DNA of 64,000 nucleotides from Streptomyces cavernicola (GTDB lineage Bacteria > Actinomycetota > Actinomycetes > Streptomycetales > Streptomycetaceae): NCBI RefSeq assembly GCF_029968035.1, contig NZ_JASCIQ010000004.1, positions 186,001-250,000 on the forward strand. Direction: 5' to 3'. Positions within the stretch are counted from its first letter, which is position 1; each line of letters opens with the position of its first letter. Positions 1-10,351 of the stretch are shown here, piece after piece. The notes beneath the pieces were generated by a model. That model ran no database searches. It saw only the letters and a program-made list of their open reading frames with translations, and was not told the origin of the DNA. Position numbers and translations under genes: made by a program.

Positions 1-767
1 TTCGGTCCGTGCTGGTAGGCGCGGTAGCCGCGGTAGGTCGTGCTGATCGGCTCGGTCCAGTCGGAGGAGTGCGCGGCGAAGTCGGCGGCGGTGAGCACGC
101 CGCCCTGGCTCTGCAGGGCGCGGGTGATCTCGTCCGCCACCGGGCCTTGGTAGAAGCCGTCCCGGCCCTTCTGGGCCACCGTTTCCAACGTCTCGGCGAG
201 CTTCGGCAGGGAGAGGACCTCTCCCATCAGCGACGCGCTGCCGCCGGGCAGCATCGTGCTGCGGGTGGCCTCGTGGGTACTGAGCATCTCGGTCAACTCG
301 GCCGTGCACGAGGCCAGGCCGGCGCAGACCGCGAATCCGCTCCGGGCGTAGTTGATGGCGGGGGCCAGCAAGCGCTCCAGCGGCAGCTTGCCGTACCGGT
401 CGTGTGCGGTGCACCAGCTGTCGACGGCGCCGGGCACGGTCACCACCGCCCCTGGGCCCCGGGAGGGAATTTCCTGATGCCCTTGTCGGCGGTAGAAGTC
501 GCGGGTGGCGGCCGCGCCGGCCCGGCCACTGCCGTTGAGCGCGTGCACGCGCCGCGACTGCGCGTCGTAGATCAACCAGAACGCGTCGCCGCCCGGACCG
601 GTCATGTGGGGATAGACCACACCGAGCGTGGCGTTGATCGCGACCGCCGCGTCCACCGCGGAGCCACCCTCCTGCAGGACCTGCAGGCCTGCCGTGGAGG
701 CGAGGTAATGCGGTGAACTCACCATGCCGTTACGGGCGAGCGCCACCGGGCGTGTCGTGCGAGACAT
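1..767 (-). CDS. Gamma-glutamyltransferase / oxamate amidohydrolase-like Ntn hydrolase (5' part)
   Basis: About 255 N-terminal residues are visible; the gene runs off the left edge. It starts at ATG 765-767 with AGGAG eight bases upstream. The opening NGMVSSPHYLASTAGLQVLQ followed by GGSAVDAAVAINATLGVVYP and PHMTGPGGDAFW is typical of the gamma-glutamyltransferase fold, which matures by self-cleavage before a catalytic Thr; that Thr would lie beyond the window. No signal peptide is visible, unlike classical periplasmic Ggt, which favours a cytoplasmic member such as the HpxW oxamate amidohydrolases that make oxalate. The neighbouring frc gene, an oxalate gene on the same strand, makes an oxamate role attractive, but this is inference. 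No copy of the island's shared operator is seen before it. Confidence 0.75.
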   Translation of the reverse strand, partial: MSRTTRPVALARNGMVSSPHYLASTAGLQVLQEGGSAVDAAVAINATLGVVYPHMTGPGGDAFWLIYDAQSRRVHALNGSGRAGAAATRDFYRRQGHQEIPSRGPGAVVTVPGAVDSWCTAHDRYGKLPLERLLAPAINYARSGFAVCAGLASCTAELTEMLSTHEATRSTMLPGGSASLMGEVLSLPKLAETLETVAQKGRDGFYQGPVADEITRALQSQGGVLTAADFAAHSSDWTEPISTTYRGYRAYQHGP

Positions 768-1351
768 AATACGGACTCCTGATCAGGTCGTTCTAGCCTT
801 TAGCCCGCAATTCACCTCTTAGTGCCGCGCCGTGAGCAGCACAGCAACTATTACGGGAGAGCGCGCGGCCCGGATTAATGCCGAAACGGTAAAAGCTATT
901 TTCCTGCGGCACAAGGGCCCGTACGACAAATTTTCGACGATGCGGGCCCTGCCGTCGCGAACACCCGAAAAGGGGCTGCGCGAATTCTCTGCGCGCCACG
1001 GGCGGGACGGTTTTTCCTATGAAGGGCTGCCTGGCGACGGGGCAGTTGGGCCGCGCGGGCGGCGGCGCATCCGTGCGGACAGGCGCTATTTACTTTCCGT
1101 CAGGTGCAGGAATGTTGCCCGCCGGGCGAACCCGATGGAATTCTGGCCGCCTGGAAATGGTGAATCATAACTGCGGAACGCCGCGCCCAGAATGCTGACG
1201 TCGGCTTTGCGGCCGCTGTTCGCCGGAATTCCTTCGAAGTCCGGCCCGGCCTGCTCCGACCGTACGACCGCTGCCCGTACGGCGTTCGTGGCCCACCCGA
1301 GGCTGTGGCATCAGCTACCTCCTGTGCGTCGTGGCGGCCCCCGTTCTCCGG
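768..1351. other. 584-bp intergenic stretch, no convincing gene
   Basis: The stretch between the Ggt-like start and the frc stop is visibly richer in A/T than its surroundings. Short open frames exist (832-1170 plus, 793-999 minus) but lack a ribosome binding site, a GC-rich third position and any recognisable protein motif. It probably holds the promoter of the Ggt-like gene and the frc 3' end. No strong terminator stem was seen. Confidence 0.5.
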
Positions 1352-2581
1352 TCAGAGCGCGCCGGCGCCCCGGAGTTCCTCGATCTCCTCCGGTGCGTAG
1401 CCGAGGGCTCCCAGCACCTCGTCCGTGTGCTCGCCGAGAAGCGGCGAACGCTCCACCTCCACCGGGGAGTCGGACAGTCGCAGGGGACAGCCGACCGTCT
1501 TGAAGCTGCCGCGCTCGGGGTGGTCCACCTCGACCACGGTGCCCAGTTCGGCCAGGGTGGGGTCGCCGATGAGTTCCTTCGTCGAGAGGATCGGGCCGCA
1601 CGGGATGTCGTGGGCGTTGAGCCGGTCCATGACCTCCCACTTGGTGAGCCCGGAGGTCCACTCCTCGATGAGCGAGAAGACCTTGTCGAGGCGGGCGATG
1701 CGGGCCTCGGGGGTGGCCCACTCCGGGTCCTCGGCGAGTTCCGGGCGGCCGATCAGCTCGGTGATCGGCTTCCAGCCGACGGGCTGGACGACGACGTAGA
1801 CGTAGTCATTGGGTCCGCCCGGCGCGCATTTCACGGCCCAGCCGGGCTGACCGCCGCCGGACGCGTTGCCCGAGCGCGGCACCTCGTCGTCGAACGTCTG
1901 GTTGGGGTACTCGGCCAGCGGTCCGTGCGTCAGCCGTTGCTGGTCGCGGAGCTTGACCCGGCACAGGTTGAGGACGGCGTCCTGCATGGCCACCATGACG
2001 CGCTGGCCGCGCCCGGTGTGCGTGCGCTGGTAAAGGGCGGCGAGAATGCCGGCCACCAGGTGGATGCCGCTGCCGGAGTCGCCGATCTGGGCGCCCGTCG
2101 CGGTGGGCGGCCCGTCCTCGAAGCCGGTGGTGCTCATGGCGCCGCCCATGGCCTGCGCCACCACTTCGTACGCCTTGAGGTCCGCGTACCGTCCGGGCCC
2201 GAAGCCCTTGATGGACGCGTAGATGAGCCGCTCGTTCAGCTCCTGCAGCCGCTCCCAGGTGAATCCGAAACGGTCCATCACACCGGGACCGAAGTTCTCC
2301 ACGAGAAGGTCGGCGTCCTGGACGAGCCTGGTGAACACGGCCTTGCCCTGCTCGGACTTCATGTTCACCGTGATGCTGCGCTTGTTGCAGTTCAGCATCG
2401 TGAAGTAGAGGCTGTCCGCGTCGGGCACGTCGCGCAGCTGCCCCCGCGTGATGTCACCGCGGCCGGGTGCCTCCACCTTGATCACGTCAGCACCGAGCCA
2501 GGCGAGGATCTGCGTGGTCGAGGGCCCTGACTGGACGTGCGTCATGTCGACGACACGGACTCCCTCAAGCGCTTTGGCCAT
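1352..2581 (-). CDS. frc: Formyl-CoA:oxalate CoA-transferase
   Basis: Class III CoA-transferase of 409 residues, close to the family's usual length. It moves CoA from formyl-CoA or succinyl-CoA to oxalate, giving oxalyl-CoA. Seen: [20 protein letters not shown] at the N-terminus, [49 protein letters not shown] with Tyr138, [17 protein letters not shown] with the expected catalytic Asp168, [18 protein letters not shown], and the Gly-rich GGGQPGW loop. The [20 protein letters not shown] and [12 protein letters not shown] segments closely match true Frc rather than CaiB-like relatives. The start ATG has AGGAGG nearby. The 16-bp shared operator sits only about 20 bp upstream. No oxalyl-CoA decarboxylase (oxc), the usual partner, is in the window. 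Confidence 0.95.
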   Translation of the reverse strand: MAKALEGVRVVDMTHVQSGPSTTQILAWLGADVIKVEAPGRGDITRGQLRDVPDADSLYFTMLNCNKRSITVNMKSEQGKAVFTRLVQDADLLVENFGPGVMDRFGFTWERLQELNERLIYASIKGFGPGRYADLKAYEVVAQAMGGAMSTTGFEDGPPTATGAQIGDSGSGIHLVAGILAALYQRTHTGRGQRVMVAMQDAVLNLCRVKLRDQQRLTHGPLAEYPNQTFDDEVPRSGNASGGGQPGWAVKCAPGGPNDYVYVVVQPVGWKPITELIGRPELAEDPEWATPEARIARLDKVFSLIEEWTSGLTKWEVMDRLNAHDIPCGPILSTKELIGDPTLAELGTVVEVDHPERGSFKTVGCPLRLSDSPVEVERSPLLGEHTDEVLGALGYAPEEIEELRGAGAL

Positions 2582-2600
2582 GGTTCCTCCTGAGCCTCAG

Positions 2601-2616
2601 AGTATACTGTATGCAA
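2601..2616 (-). promoter_or_regulatory. Shared GntR-type operator before frc
   Basis: The plus strand reads AGTATACTGTATGCAA; in the frc direction it is TTGCATACAGTATACT. The core is the inverted repeat ATAC-A-GTAT (2604-2612). It lies about 20 bp upstream of the frc start, where a bound repressor would block transcription. The same motif occurs before the PanE-like gene (5588-5603) and before sucC (6702-6717). Binding by the neighbouring GntR protein is inferred. Confidence 0.7.
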
Positions 2617-2703
2617 TGTTGTTTTCGGTGTCCATAGGGACGCTTGGTTCGCCAGAGGTGCAGCCGAGCGCATGACCACCTCGGGCCCGCGGCTGCCCGG
2701 CGG

Positions 2704-4188
<1,485 letters not shown>

Positions 4189-4210
4189 CGTGCTCCCTGC
4201 TGTGTGAGGT

Positions 4211-4253
4211 GCCTGCCGGGCCCGGGAGCGTCCCACTCGCGGGCCCGGCAGGC
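4211..4253 (-). terminator. Long GC stem-loop just before pyk
   Basis: Perfect 14-bp inverted repeat: GCCTGCCGGGCCCG (4211-4224) and CGGGCCCGGCAGGC (4240-4253) around a 15-nt loop. It ends about 22 bp upstream of the pyk GTG, in the 352-bp gap after the PanE-like gene. It could terminate that gene's transcript or act as a leader structure for pyk. No U-tract follows. Apart from this stem, nothing was recognised in 4254-4540. Confidence 0.6.
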
Positions 4254-4540
4254 GGTTCAGGACGGGCGGTTCGGAAGGTGCCGACAGCCGAACCGGCCCT
4301 GGATTTCAGAGGTTTCCGCGCCCGCGGATCACGGTGCCCGCGCTGTGCGAGCAAGGCGACCTCGAAGGCTCGTCGGTCCGCAGTGGGAGATACGAGTGCC
4401 GAAAGGCGCGCTCCGGGGCCGCGGCAGCGCAGCTGGTCGGCTGCCGCTCGACGCCGTGGGGGTGGACGGCGTACGCCGGGTCTCGGCCTGCCGCGCATCC
4501 GGACGCGGCGATCAGCAGGACGCTCGCGGGTGACCGGCTG

Positions 4541-5566
4541 CTAGGCGGATACGGGCTGCGCTTCCCTGGCGGCGACTCCCGCGTCCCGCACGGCCGTTGA
4601 CGTGCCGGTACGCGCGAGGAGGTCTGTGGCGGCGTGTACGGCGCGCAGCGTCGGGGCGTCGGCGCCCGTGATGTCCGCCATCTCCACCACGGCCGTCACG
4701 ATGGCGTCGAGCTCCAACTGCTTGCCGGCCTCGAGGTCCTGCAGCATCGACGTCTTGTGGTGTCCGACGTTCTCCGCGCCGCGCAGCCGCTTCTCGATGG
4801 AGATGTCCGGGGTGCTGCCGACCCTGGCGGCGATGTCGAGGGTCTCCTCCATCATCTGCACCACGAGTTGCCTGGTGTGCGGGTTCTGGCAGATCTCGAC
4901 CATCGTCGCCCGCGTCAGCGCGCTGAGCGGGTTGAAGGCGACATTGCCCATCAGCTTGATCCAGATGTCGTCGCGCAGGTTCGCCTCGACGGGGCTCTTC
5001 AGCCCTCCGGCGATCATCGCCTCGCTCAGCGCCGTGCAGCGCGCGGAGATCTCGCCCGACGGCTCGCCGATGGAGAAGCGTGTGCCCTCCAGATGCCGGA
5101 TGACGCCGGGCGCCTCGATGACCGTGGCCGGGTAGACCACACAGCCGATGGCCCGCTCCGGTGGCAGCACGGCGCTGGTGGCACCACCGGGGTCGACCGT
5201 CTCGATGCGGTGGCCCCGGTACGGCCCGGGAAGGTCGTGGAAGTACCACCACGGGATTCCGTTCTGCGCCGCGACCACGGCCGTGTGCTCGCCGAGCAGC
5301 GGTTCCACGAGGGGTGCGCAGGAAGGGTAACTGTGCGCTTTCAGGCCGAGAAAGACGTAATCGACGGGCCCTACCTCGGCCGGGTCGTGCGTGGCGTTCG
5401 GATGTGCCACGAAGTCACCGCGTGGGCTGATCACGCGCACTCCGCTCTCCCGCATCGCACGCAGGTGCTCTCCTCGCGCGATGAGGTGGACCTCGGCTCC
5501 ACCCCGGTGCAATGCGGCGCCCCAGTAGGCGCCGATCGCTCCGGCGCCGACGACTGCGATCTTCAC
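4541..5566 (-). CDS. PanE/ApbA-family reductase, candidate oxalyl-CoA reductase
   Basis: Ketopantoate reductase-fold enzyme of 341 residues. It starts at GTG 5564-5566 after AGGGAGGAG. Seen: N-terminal Rossmann motif GAGAIGAYWGAALHRGG followed by LIARGEH, where Arg suits NADPH; AQNGIPWW; and the C-terminal signature DDIWIKLMGNVAFNPLSAL with the family Lys and Asn. The family reduces ketopantoate, but a close relative, PanE2 of Methylobacterium extorquens, reduces oxalyl-CoA to glyoxylate. Location beside frc and the shared operator 20-odd bp upstream point to that reaction here. The C-terminal helical domain is longer than in housekeeping PanE (about 300 residues). The family call is secure; the oxalyl-CoA substrate is inferred from context. 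Confidence 0.85.
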   Translation of the reverse strand: MKIAVVGAGAIGAYWGAALHRGGAEVHLIARGEHLRAMRESGVRVISPRGDFVAHPNATHDPAEVGPVDYVFLGLKAHSYPSCAPLVEPLLGEHTAVVAAQNGIPWWYFHDLPGPYRGHRIETVDPGGATSAVLPPERAIGCVVYPATVIEAPGVIRHLEGTRFSIGEPSGEISARCTALSEAMIAGGLKSPVEANLRDDIWIKLMGNVAFNPLSALTRATMVEICQNPHTRQLVVQMMEETLDIAARVGSTPDISIEKRLRGAENVGHHKTSMLQDLEAGKQLELDAIVTAVVEMADITGADAPTLRAVHAATDLLARTGTSTAVRDAGVAAREAQPVSA

Positions 5567-5587
5567 TGTGACTCCTCCCTATAGGTT

Positions 5588-5603
5588 TGGATACTGTATA
5601 CAC
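5588..5603 (-). promoter_or_regulatory. Shared GntR-type operator before the PanE-like gene
   Basis: The plus strand reads TGGATACTGTATACAC; toward the gene it is GTGTATACAGTATCCA. The core ATAC-A-GTAT (5591-5599) is identical to the frc and sucC sites. The distance to the GTG start is about 21 bp. Confidence 0.7.
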
Positions 5604-5698
5604 TTCCTGTTTACGCTGTCCACCCCTGCCCTGCGGCAGCACGACCCATGACCTCTGCAGCGGGAGGCGGTACCCTCAGCTTCCGTCTTTCGTCGACC

Positions 5699-5704
5699 GT
5701 ATAC
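5699..5704 (+). promoter_or_regulatory. Possible half-site before the GntR gene
   Basis: GTATAC followed by TCAAAC lies 64 bp before the regulator's start. It resembles one half of the shared operator and may allow autoregulation, but the second half is poor. Confidence 0.25.
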
Positions 5705-5767
5705 TCAAACCAATTCGGGTCCAGGGCCTCGCGTCCGGGCCGACTCGACCGAACCGGGGAGTAGGGC

Positions 5768-6490
5768 ATGACGAACGGAAGCCGCTCAGCAGCGGCTGGG
5801 CGCAAGACACCCACAGGGACAGCCGTACGCCGCGAAGTGCGCACGGTGGAACGGCCGGTGCCGCTGCGGCAGGCCGTCTACGACGCCATTGCCGACATGA
5901 TCATCACGCGGGTGCTGCAGCCCGGCGAGCACATCGTGGAGACCGAACTCGCCGCCCAGCTCGGGGTGAGCCGACAGCCCGTACGGGAAGCACTGCAGCG
6001 CCTCTGCACCGAGGGGTGGGTCGACCTGAGGCCGGCCCAGGGGGCGTTCGTCCACATGCCCACGAAAGAGGAAGCCGACCATCTGATGGCGGTGCGCGCC
6101 CTGTTGGAGTCGGAGTCCGCGCTGCTGGCCGCGGAGCGAGCCACCCCGAAGGACATCGAGCGCCTGTGGGAGCTCCAGGAGGCGGGCGAGAAGGCGCTCG
6201 CCGCCGACGATTCCGAGGGTCTTGTCGCGGCCAACGCGAACCTGCACGCCGAGTTGATGCAGATCGCGGGCAACTCCGTGCTCATCGAGCACATCGCCAT
6301 GGTCGACCGGCGCATGCGCTGGTACTACGCGCCGATCGCCCTGGTTCGTGGACGCAAGGCCTGGGACGAGCACGCCTCCCTCATCCGGGCCGTCGCCGCC
6401 CACAATGCCCAGCACGCCTGCGAGTTGATGCGCCGTCATACGGAAACGACGCGCACGATGTACGCCGAGCAGCACGAAACCTCGGACTGA
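5768..6490 (+). CDS. GntR-family regulator, FCD subfamily
   Basis: 240 residues. Residues about 30-100 form a winged helix (PLRQAVYDAIADMIITRVLQPGEHI, then ELAAQLGVSRQPVREALQRL and GAFVHMP). Residues about 108-230 form an all-helical FCD ligand domain with the usual metal/acid-binding positions (NLHAELMQIAGN, DEHASLIRAV, MRRHTE). FCD regulators typically sense small organic acids. The gene is divergent from the PanE-like gene and precedes sucC. The three identical operators around it make it the probable local repressor, with oxalate, oxalyl-CoA or glyoxylate as candidate effectors (inference). The start ATG follows GGGGAG. Confidence 0.92.
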   Translation: MTNGSRSAAAGRKTPTGTAVRREVRTVERPVPLRQAVYDAIADMIITRVLQPGEHIVETELAAQLGVSRQPVREALQRLCTEGWVDLRPAQGAFVHMPTKEEADHLMAVRALLESESALLAAERATPKDIERLWELQEAGEKALAADDSEGLVAANANLHAELMQIAGNSVLIEHIAMVDRRMRWYYAPIALVRGRKAWDEHASLIRAVAAHNAQHACELMRRHTETTRTMYAEQHETSD

Positions 6491-6569
6491 CGGACGCCTC
6501 CGGTCGGGCGTCTTCGCCCTCTCGACCGGGTTGACCGAGTCGTTCACCGGGTTCACGGAGTTGGGCCCC

Positions 6570-6603
6570 AAGGCAGCAGCTGTCGTCTCGCAGCTGCTGC
6601 CTT
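6570..6603 (+). terminator. Stem-loop terminator after gntR
   Basis: Perfect 13-bp stem: AAGGCAGCAGCTG (6570-6582), 8-nt loop, CAGCTGCTGCCTT (6591-6603). It lies 80 bp after the regulator stop and before the sucC promoter region, so it probably separates the two transcripts. Confidence 0.65.
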
Positions 6604-6701
6604 CGCCGTGTCCGGGACCACCACAGCTCTCGCCCCTCAACCCCTTCCACTCCCCCGTCGACCGCTTCGAGCGAGCACGCAGAACTGAGGCCGATCAGGG
6701 A

Positions 6702-6717
6702 TTGCATACAGTATCCC
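6702..6717 (+). promoter_or_regulatory. Shared GntR-type operator before sucC
   Basis: TTGCATACAGTATCCC with core ATAC-A-GTAT at 6706-6714. Its first six bases could serve as a -35 box (TTGCAT), with TTATTC at 6724-6729 as -10 (16-bp spacing), so binding would cover the promoter. sucC starts 60 bp downstream. Confidence 0.7.
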
Positions 6718-6777
6718 GAGCGCTTATTCTCCTCGCATGCCGCAGGCCATCGACGCCCGCGGCCGGGAGGCAGACTG

Positions 6778-7956
6778 ATGGACCTGTACGAATTCCAAGC
6801 GCGTGACCTCTTCGCCTCGCACGGCGTCCCGGTACCACCCGCGGTCGTGGCCGAGACGCCGGAGCAGGCCCGTGCCGCCGCCGCGGAGATCGGCGCTCCG
6901 GTGATGGTCAAGGCTCAAGTGAAGACAGGCGGCAGAGGCAAGGCCGGCGGCGTGAAGATGGCCGCGACGCCGCTCGACGCCGCATCCATGGCCGAAGACA
7001 TCCTCGGTATGGACATCAAGGGCCACACGGTCCGCCGGGTGCTGATCTCACCGGCCAGCGACATCGCGGAGGAGTACTACGTCTCCTTCCTGCTCGACCG
7101 CGCGAGCCGCACCTTCCTCGCGATGGCATCGGCGGAGGGCGGGATGGAGATCGAGCAACTCGCGGCGGAGAAGCCCGAAGCCCTGGCGCGGATCCCCGTC
7201 GGCCCCGCCACCGGAGTCGACCGGGAGACGGCGCGCGCGATCGTCACTGCCGCGGGGTTTCCGGCAACGGTCGCGGAGGCGGCCGCCGAGGCGATCATGA
7301 AGCTGTGGGAGACGTTCGTCAGCGAGGACGCCCTGCTGGTGGAGGTCAACCCGCTGGTGCGTGACGCGAACGACCGCATCGTGGCGCTTGACGGCAAGGT
7401 CTCGCTGGACGACAACGCCCGCTTCCGGCACCAGGATCACGCGGCTCTCGCAGTCACCGACTGCGCGGACCCGTTGGAGGCCAGGGCGCGGGAGAAGGGC
7501 CTCAACTACGTCAAGCTCGACGGCCAGGTCGGTGTCATCGGCAACGGCGCGGGTCTGGTGATGTCCACGCTGGACGTCGTCGCGTACGCCGGTGAGCGCC
7601 ATGACGGGCTGCGGCCCGCGAACTTCCTCGACATCGGGGGCGGGGCCTCCGCCGAGGTGATGGCGAACGGTCTCGACATCATCCTCAGCGACCCGGACGT
7701 GCGCAGCGTTCTGGTGAACGTCTTCGGCGGGATCACCTCCTGCGACGCCGTCGCCGACGGCATCGTCCAGGCCTTCCGGCTTCTTGAGAGCCGGAGGGAT
7801 CCGGTGAACCGGCCCGTGGTGGTCCGCCTGGACGGCAACAACGCCGAGCAGGGCCGGGCGATCCTCGACCAGGCGGATCTGCCGGGCGTGCGGCAGGTGC
7901 ATTCCATGGACGGCGCCGCCGAGGCGGCCACCGAACTCGCGGCCGCAGGAGCGTGA
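6778..7956 (+). CDS. sucC: Succinyl-CoA synthetase beta subunit
   Basis: 392 residues; ATG after GGGAGG. ATP-grasp domain at the N-terminus ([45 protein letters not shown] with the metal ligands), then a CoA-ligase domain ([32 protein letters not shown]). With SucD it interconverts succinate, CoA and nucleotide triphosphate with succinyl-CoA. A local, operator-controlled pair suggests a dedicated supply of succinyl-CoA as CoA donor for Frc rather than the TCA-cycle copy, although a housekeeping role cannot be excluded from sequence. sucD follows after 6 bp. Confidence 0.93.
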   Translation: MDLYEFQARDLFASHGVPVPPAVVAETPEQARAAAAEIGAPVMVKAQVKTGGRGKAGGVKMAATPLDAASMAEDILGMDIKGHTVRRVLISPASDIAEEYYVSFLLDRASRTFLAMASAEGGMEIEQLAAEKPEALARIPVGPATGVDRETARAIVTAAGFPATVAEAAAEAIMKLWETFVSEDALLVEVNPLVRDANDRIVALDGKVSLDDNARFRHQDHAALAVTDCADPLEARAREKGLNYVKLDGQVGVIGNGAGLVMSTLDVVAYAGERHDGLRPANFLDIGGGASAEVMANGLDIILSDPDVRSVLVNVFGGITSCDAVADGIVQAFRLLESRRDPVNRPVVVRLDGNNAEQGRAILDQADLPGVRQVHSMDGAAEAATELAAAGA

Positions 7957-7962
7957 CAGGCG

Positions 7963-8850
7963 ATGGCCATCTTTCTCACCGAGCACAGCAAGGTCATCGT
8001 CCAGGGCATGACCGGCGCCGAAGGCATGAAGCACACCGCCAAGATGTGTGCCGCCGGAACGGCCGTCGTCGGTGGCGTGAATCCCCGTAAGGCCGGTCAG
8101 AAGGTCGATGTCGGCGGCACGCCCGTGCCGGTTTTCGGCACGGTGGCGGAGGCGATGGAGGCCACCGGGGCCGATGTCTCCGTGGTGTTCGTGCCGCCCG
8201 CGTTCACCAAGGACGCCGTGGTGGAGGCGATCGACGCGGGGATCGGCATGTGTGTCGTGATCACCGAGGGGGTCCCCGTTCACGACGCGGCCACCATCTG
8301 GGCCCACGCCACCGCGAAGGGCGACGTCACACGCGTCATCGGCCCGAACTGTCCCGGCGTCATCAGCCCCGGCAAGTCCAACGCCGGCATCATCCCCGCC
8401 GACATCACCGGGCCGGGACGGATCGGCCTGGTCTCCAAGTCCGGCACTCTCACCTACCAGATGATGTACGAGCTGCGCGACATCGGGTTCTCCACCTCGG
8501 TCGGCATCGGCGGGGACCCGGTCATCGGCACGACCCACATCGACGTGCTCCGTGCCTTCCAGGACGACCCGGAGACCGACGTCATCGTGATGATCGGCGA
8601 GATCGGCGGCGACGCCGAGGAACGCGCCGCCGCCTACATCCGCGAGCACGTCACGAAGCCCGTGATCGGCTACGTCGCCGGCTTCACCGCTCCGGAGGGC
8701 CGGACGATGGGCCATGCCGGCGCCATCGTCTCCGGCTCCTCGGGCACCGCGCAGGCCAAGCAGAAGGCGCTGGAGGCCGCGGGCGTGCGGGTCGGAAGGA
8801 CACCGAGCGAGGCGGCGGCGCTGGTCCGTCAGGTGGTGCAACGCCCATGA
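7963..8850 (+). CDS. sucD: Succinyl-CoA synthetase alpha subunit
   Basis: 295 residues, partner of SucC. The CoA-binding N-terminal domain opens [30 protein letters not shown] and [11 protein letters not shown] follow. The phosphohistidine motif [13 protein letters not shown] near residue 250 carries the active-site His. It is translationally close to sucC and followed after 74 bp by pntAA, so all five plus-strand genes may be one transcript. Confidence 0.93.
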   Translation: MAIFLTEHSKVIVQGMTGAEGMKHTAKMCAAGTAVVGGVNPRKAGQKVDVGGTPVPVFGTVAEAMEATGADVSVVFVPPAFTKDAVVEAIDAGIGMCVVITEGVPVHDAATIWAHATAKGDVTRVIGPNCPGVISPGKSNAGIIPADITGPGRIGLVSKSGTLTYQMMYELRDIGFSTSVGIGGDPVIGTTHIDVLRAFQDDPETDVIVMIGEIGGDAEERAAAYIREHVTKPVIGYVAGFTAPEGRTMGHAGAIVSGSSGTAQAKQKALEAAGVRVGRTPSEAAALVRQVVQRP

Positions 8851-8924
8851 ATCCCTTGGCCAGTCGGACCGCCCGAGCAGCCGCCGAGCAACGCCCTGCC
8901 CACTCATAGCCAGGAAGAAGAAAC

Positions 8925-10019
8925 ATGACGCTGATCGGAGTTCCCCGGGAGACCGCGACAGATGAACACCGCGTCGCCCTGGTGCCCAAGGTGGTCGAGC
9001 GGCTGAAGGCCCTGGGACTCGCCGTGGTGGTGGAGGGCGGGGCCGGTGGTGGGGCGCTGATCCCCGACGGGAGTTACAAGGAAGCGGGCGCCACGATCGG
9101 TGATCCGTGGTCGGCCGAGATCGTGGTGAAGGTGAACCCACCCACGCCCCGGGAGATCGGCCTGCTGCGGCGGGGGTCCACCGTGGTCGGCTTCCTGGCG
9201 CCCCGCACCAGTCCCGAGATCGCGGACGAACTGCGCCGGGCGGGCGTCACCGGCCTGGCGATGGAGTCGGTGCCCCGGATCTCCCGGGCGCAGTCCATGG
9301 ACGCACTGTCCTCCCAGGCCAACGTCGCCGGTTACAAGGCGGTCCTGCTGGCCGCCGAACGCTCCACCCGCTTCTTCCCCATGCTCACCACGGCCGCCGG
9401 AACGGTGAAGCCGGCCACCGTGCTCGTACTGGGAGTGGGTGTCGCGGGTCTGCAGGCGCTGGCCACGGCCAAGCGCCTGGGGGCGCGCACCACCGGTTTC
9501 GACGTACGGCCGGAAGTCGCCGAACAGGTCCGGTCGCTGGGCGCGCAGTGGCTCGAGTTGGGCGTCGAGGCGGCTGGCGACGGCGGCTACGCCCGTGCGC
9601 TGACCCCGGAGGAACAGGCGGAGCAGCAACGGCGGTTGGCCGAGGCGATCTCCGGTTTCGACGCCGTGATCACCACCGCGCTCGTTCCGGGGCGCCCGGC
9701 GCCGAGGCTGGTCACGGCCGAGGCGGTGCGCCGGATGCGGCCCGGCAGCGTGGTCGTCGACCTGGCCGGGGAGACCGGCGGCAACTGCGAACTCACCGTG
9801 CCCGGCGAGACGGTGGTGCGGCACGACGTCACTGTCTGCTCGCCGCTGAACCTGCCGGCGACGATGCCCGAGCACGCCAGCGAGCTGTACGCCCGCAACG
9901 TGGCGGCACTGCTCGAACTCACGGTGGCCGACGGGGAGTTCAAGCCGGACTTCTCCGACGAGATCCTCGCCGCCTGCCGTGTGACAGAAGACAGCGACCA
10001 GTTGACGGAGACGCGATGA
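8925..10019 (+). CDS. pntAA: NAD(P) transhydrogenase alpha subunit, part 1
   Basis: 364 residues; the NAD(H)-binding dI component of the proton-translocating transhydrogenase, related to alanine dehydrogenase. Seen: GVPRETATDEHRVALVP, RISRAQSMDALSSQANVAGY, the dinucleotide motif VLGVGVAGLQALATAKRLGA and DLAGETGGNCELT. The complex drives NADP reduction by NADH using the proton gradient, so it can supply NADPH. The split three-subunit form is usual in many bacteria. RBS AGGAAGAAG. The stop overlaps the next start (ATGA). Confidence 0.93.
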   Translation: MTLIGVPRETATDEHRVALVPKVVERLKALGLAVVVEGGAGGGALIPDGSYKEAGATIGDPWSAEIVVKVNPPTPREIGLLRRGSTVVGFLAPRTSPEIADELRRAGVTGLAMESVPRISRAQSMDALSSQANVAGYKAVLLAAERSTRFFPMLTTAAGTVKPATVLVLGVGVAGLQALATAKRLGARTTGFDVRPEVAEQVRSLGAQWLELGVEAAGDGGYARALTPEEQAEQQRRLAEAISGFDAVITTALVPGRPAPRLVTAEAVRRMRPGSVVVDLAGETGGNCELTVPGETVVRHDVTVCSPLNLPATMPEHASELYARNVAALLELTVADGEFKPDFSDEILAACRVTEDSDQLTETR

Positions 10020-10351
10020 TGCTCCTTGCCTACCTGGCGATCCTGGTGCTGGCCGGCTTCGTCGGCCACGCCGTGATCTCCAAGGTTCCCAACACCCTGC
10101 ACACCCCCCTGATGTCCGGTACCAACGCGATCCACGGCGTCGTCCTGCTCGGCGGCCTGGTCCTCGCCCGTACCGCGACGAGCGTGTTCGACCAGGTGCT
10201 CATGGTCGTCGCCATCGCCTTCGGCACCATCAATGTGGTCGGCGGGTTCCTGGTGACGGACCGGATGCTCGGAATGTTCAAGAAGAAGCCGAACAGCGCC
10301 GCGGACACCGCCGCCACGGCCGTACCCGCAAAGGCAGTCGGCCATGAGTGA
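10016..10351 (+). CDS. pntAB: NAD(P) transhydrogenase alpha subunit, part 2 (membrane)
   Basis: 111 residues with three hydrophobic segments (LLAYLAILVLAGFVGHAVI; NAIHGVVLLGGLVLA; QVLMVVAIAFGTINVVGGFLV) and the typical PNTHLHTPLMSGTNAIHG-like stretch, here VPNTLHTPLMSGTNAIHG. It forms part of the membrane dII domain. It starts inside the pntAA stop and overlaps pntB by 8 bp, so the three are translationally coupled. Confidence 0.92.
   Translation: MMLLAYLAILVLAGFVGHAVISKVPNTLHTPLMSGTNAIHGVVLLGGLVLARTATSVFDQVLMVVAIAFGTINVVGGFLVTDRMLGMFKKKPNSAADTAATAVPAKAVGHE

Noticed and set aside
832..1170. 112-codon plus-strand frame in the first intergenic gap
   Set aside because: No ribosome binding site, weak third-position GC, and no recognisable motif; treated as non-coding.
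7048..9141. 697-codon minus-strand frame
   Set aside because: Lies wholly opposite sucC and sucD, which are certain; its protein is Arg/His/Asp-rich shadow sequence.
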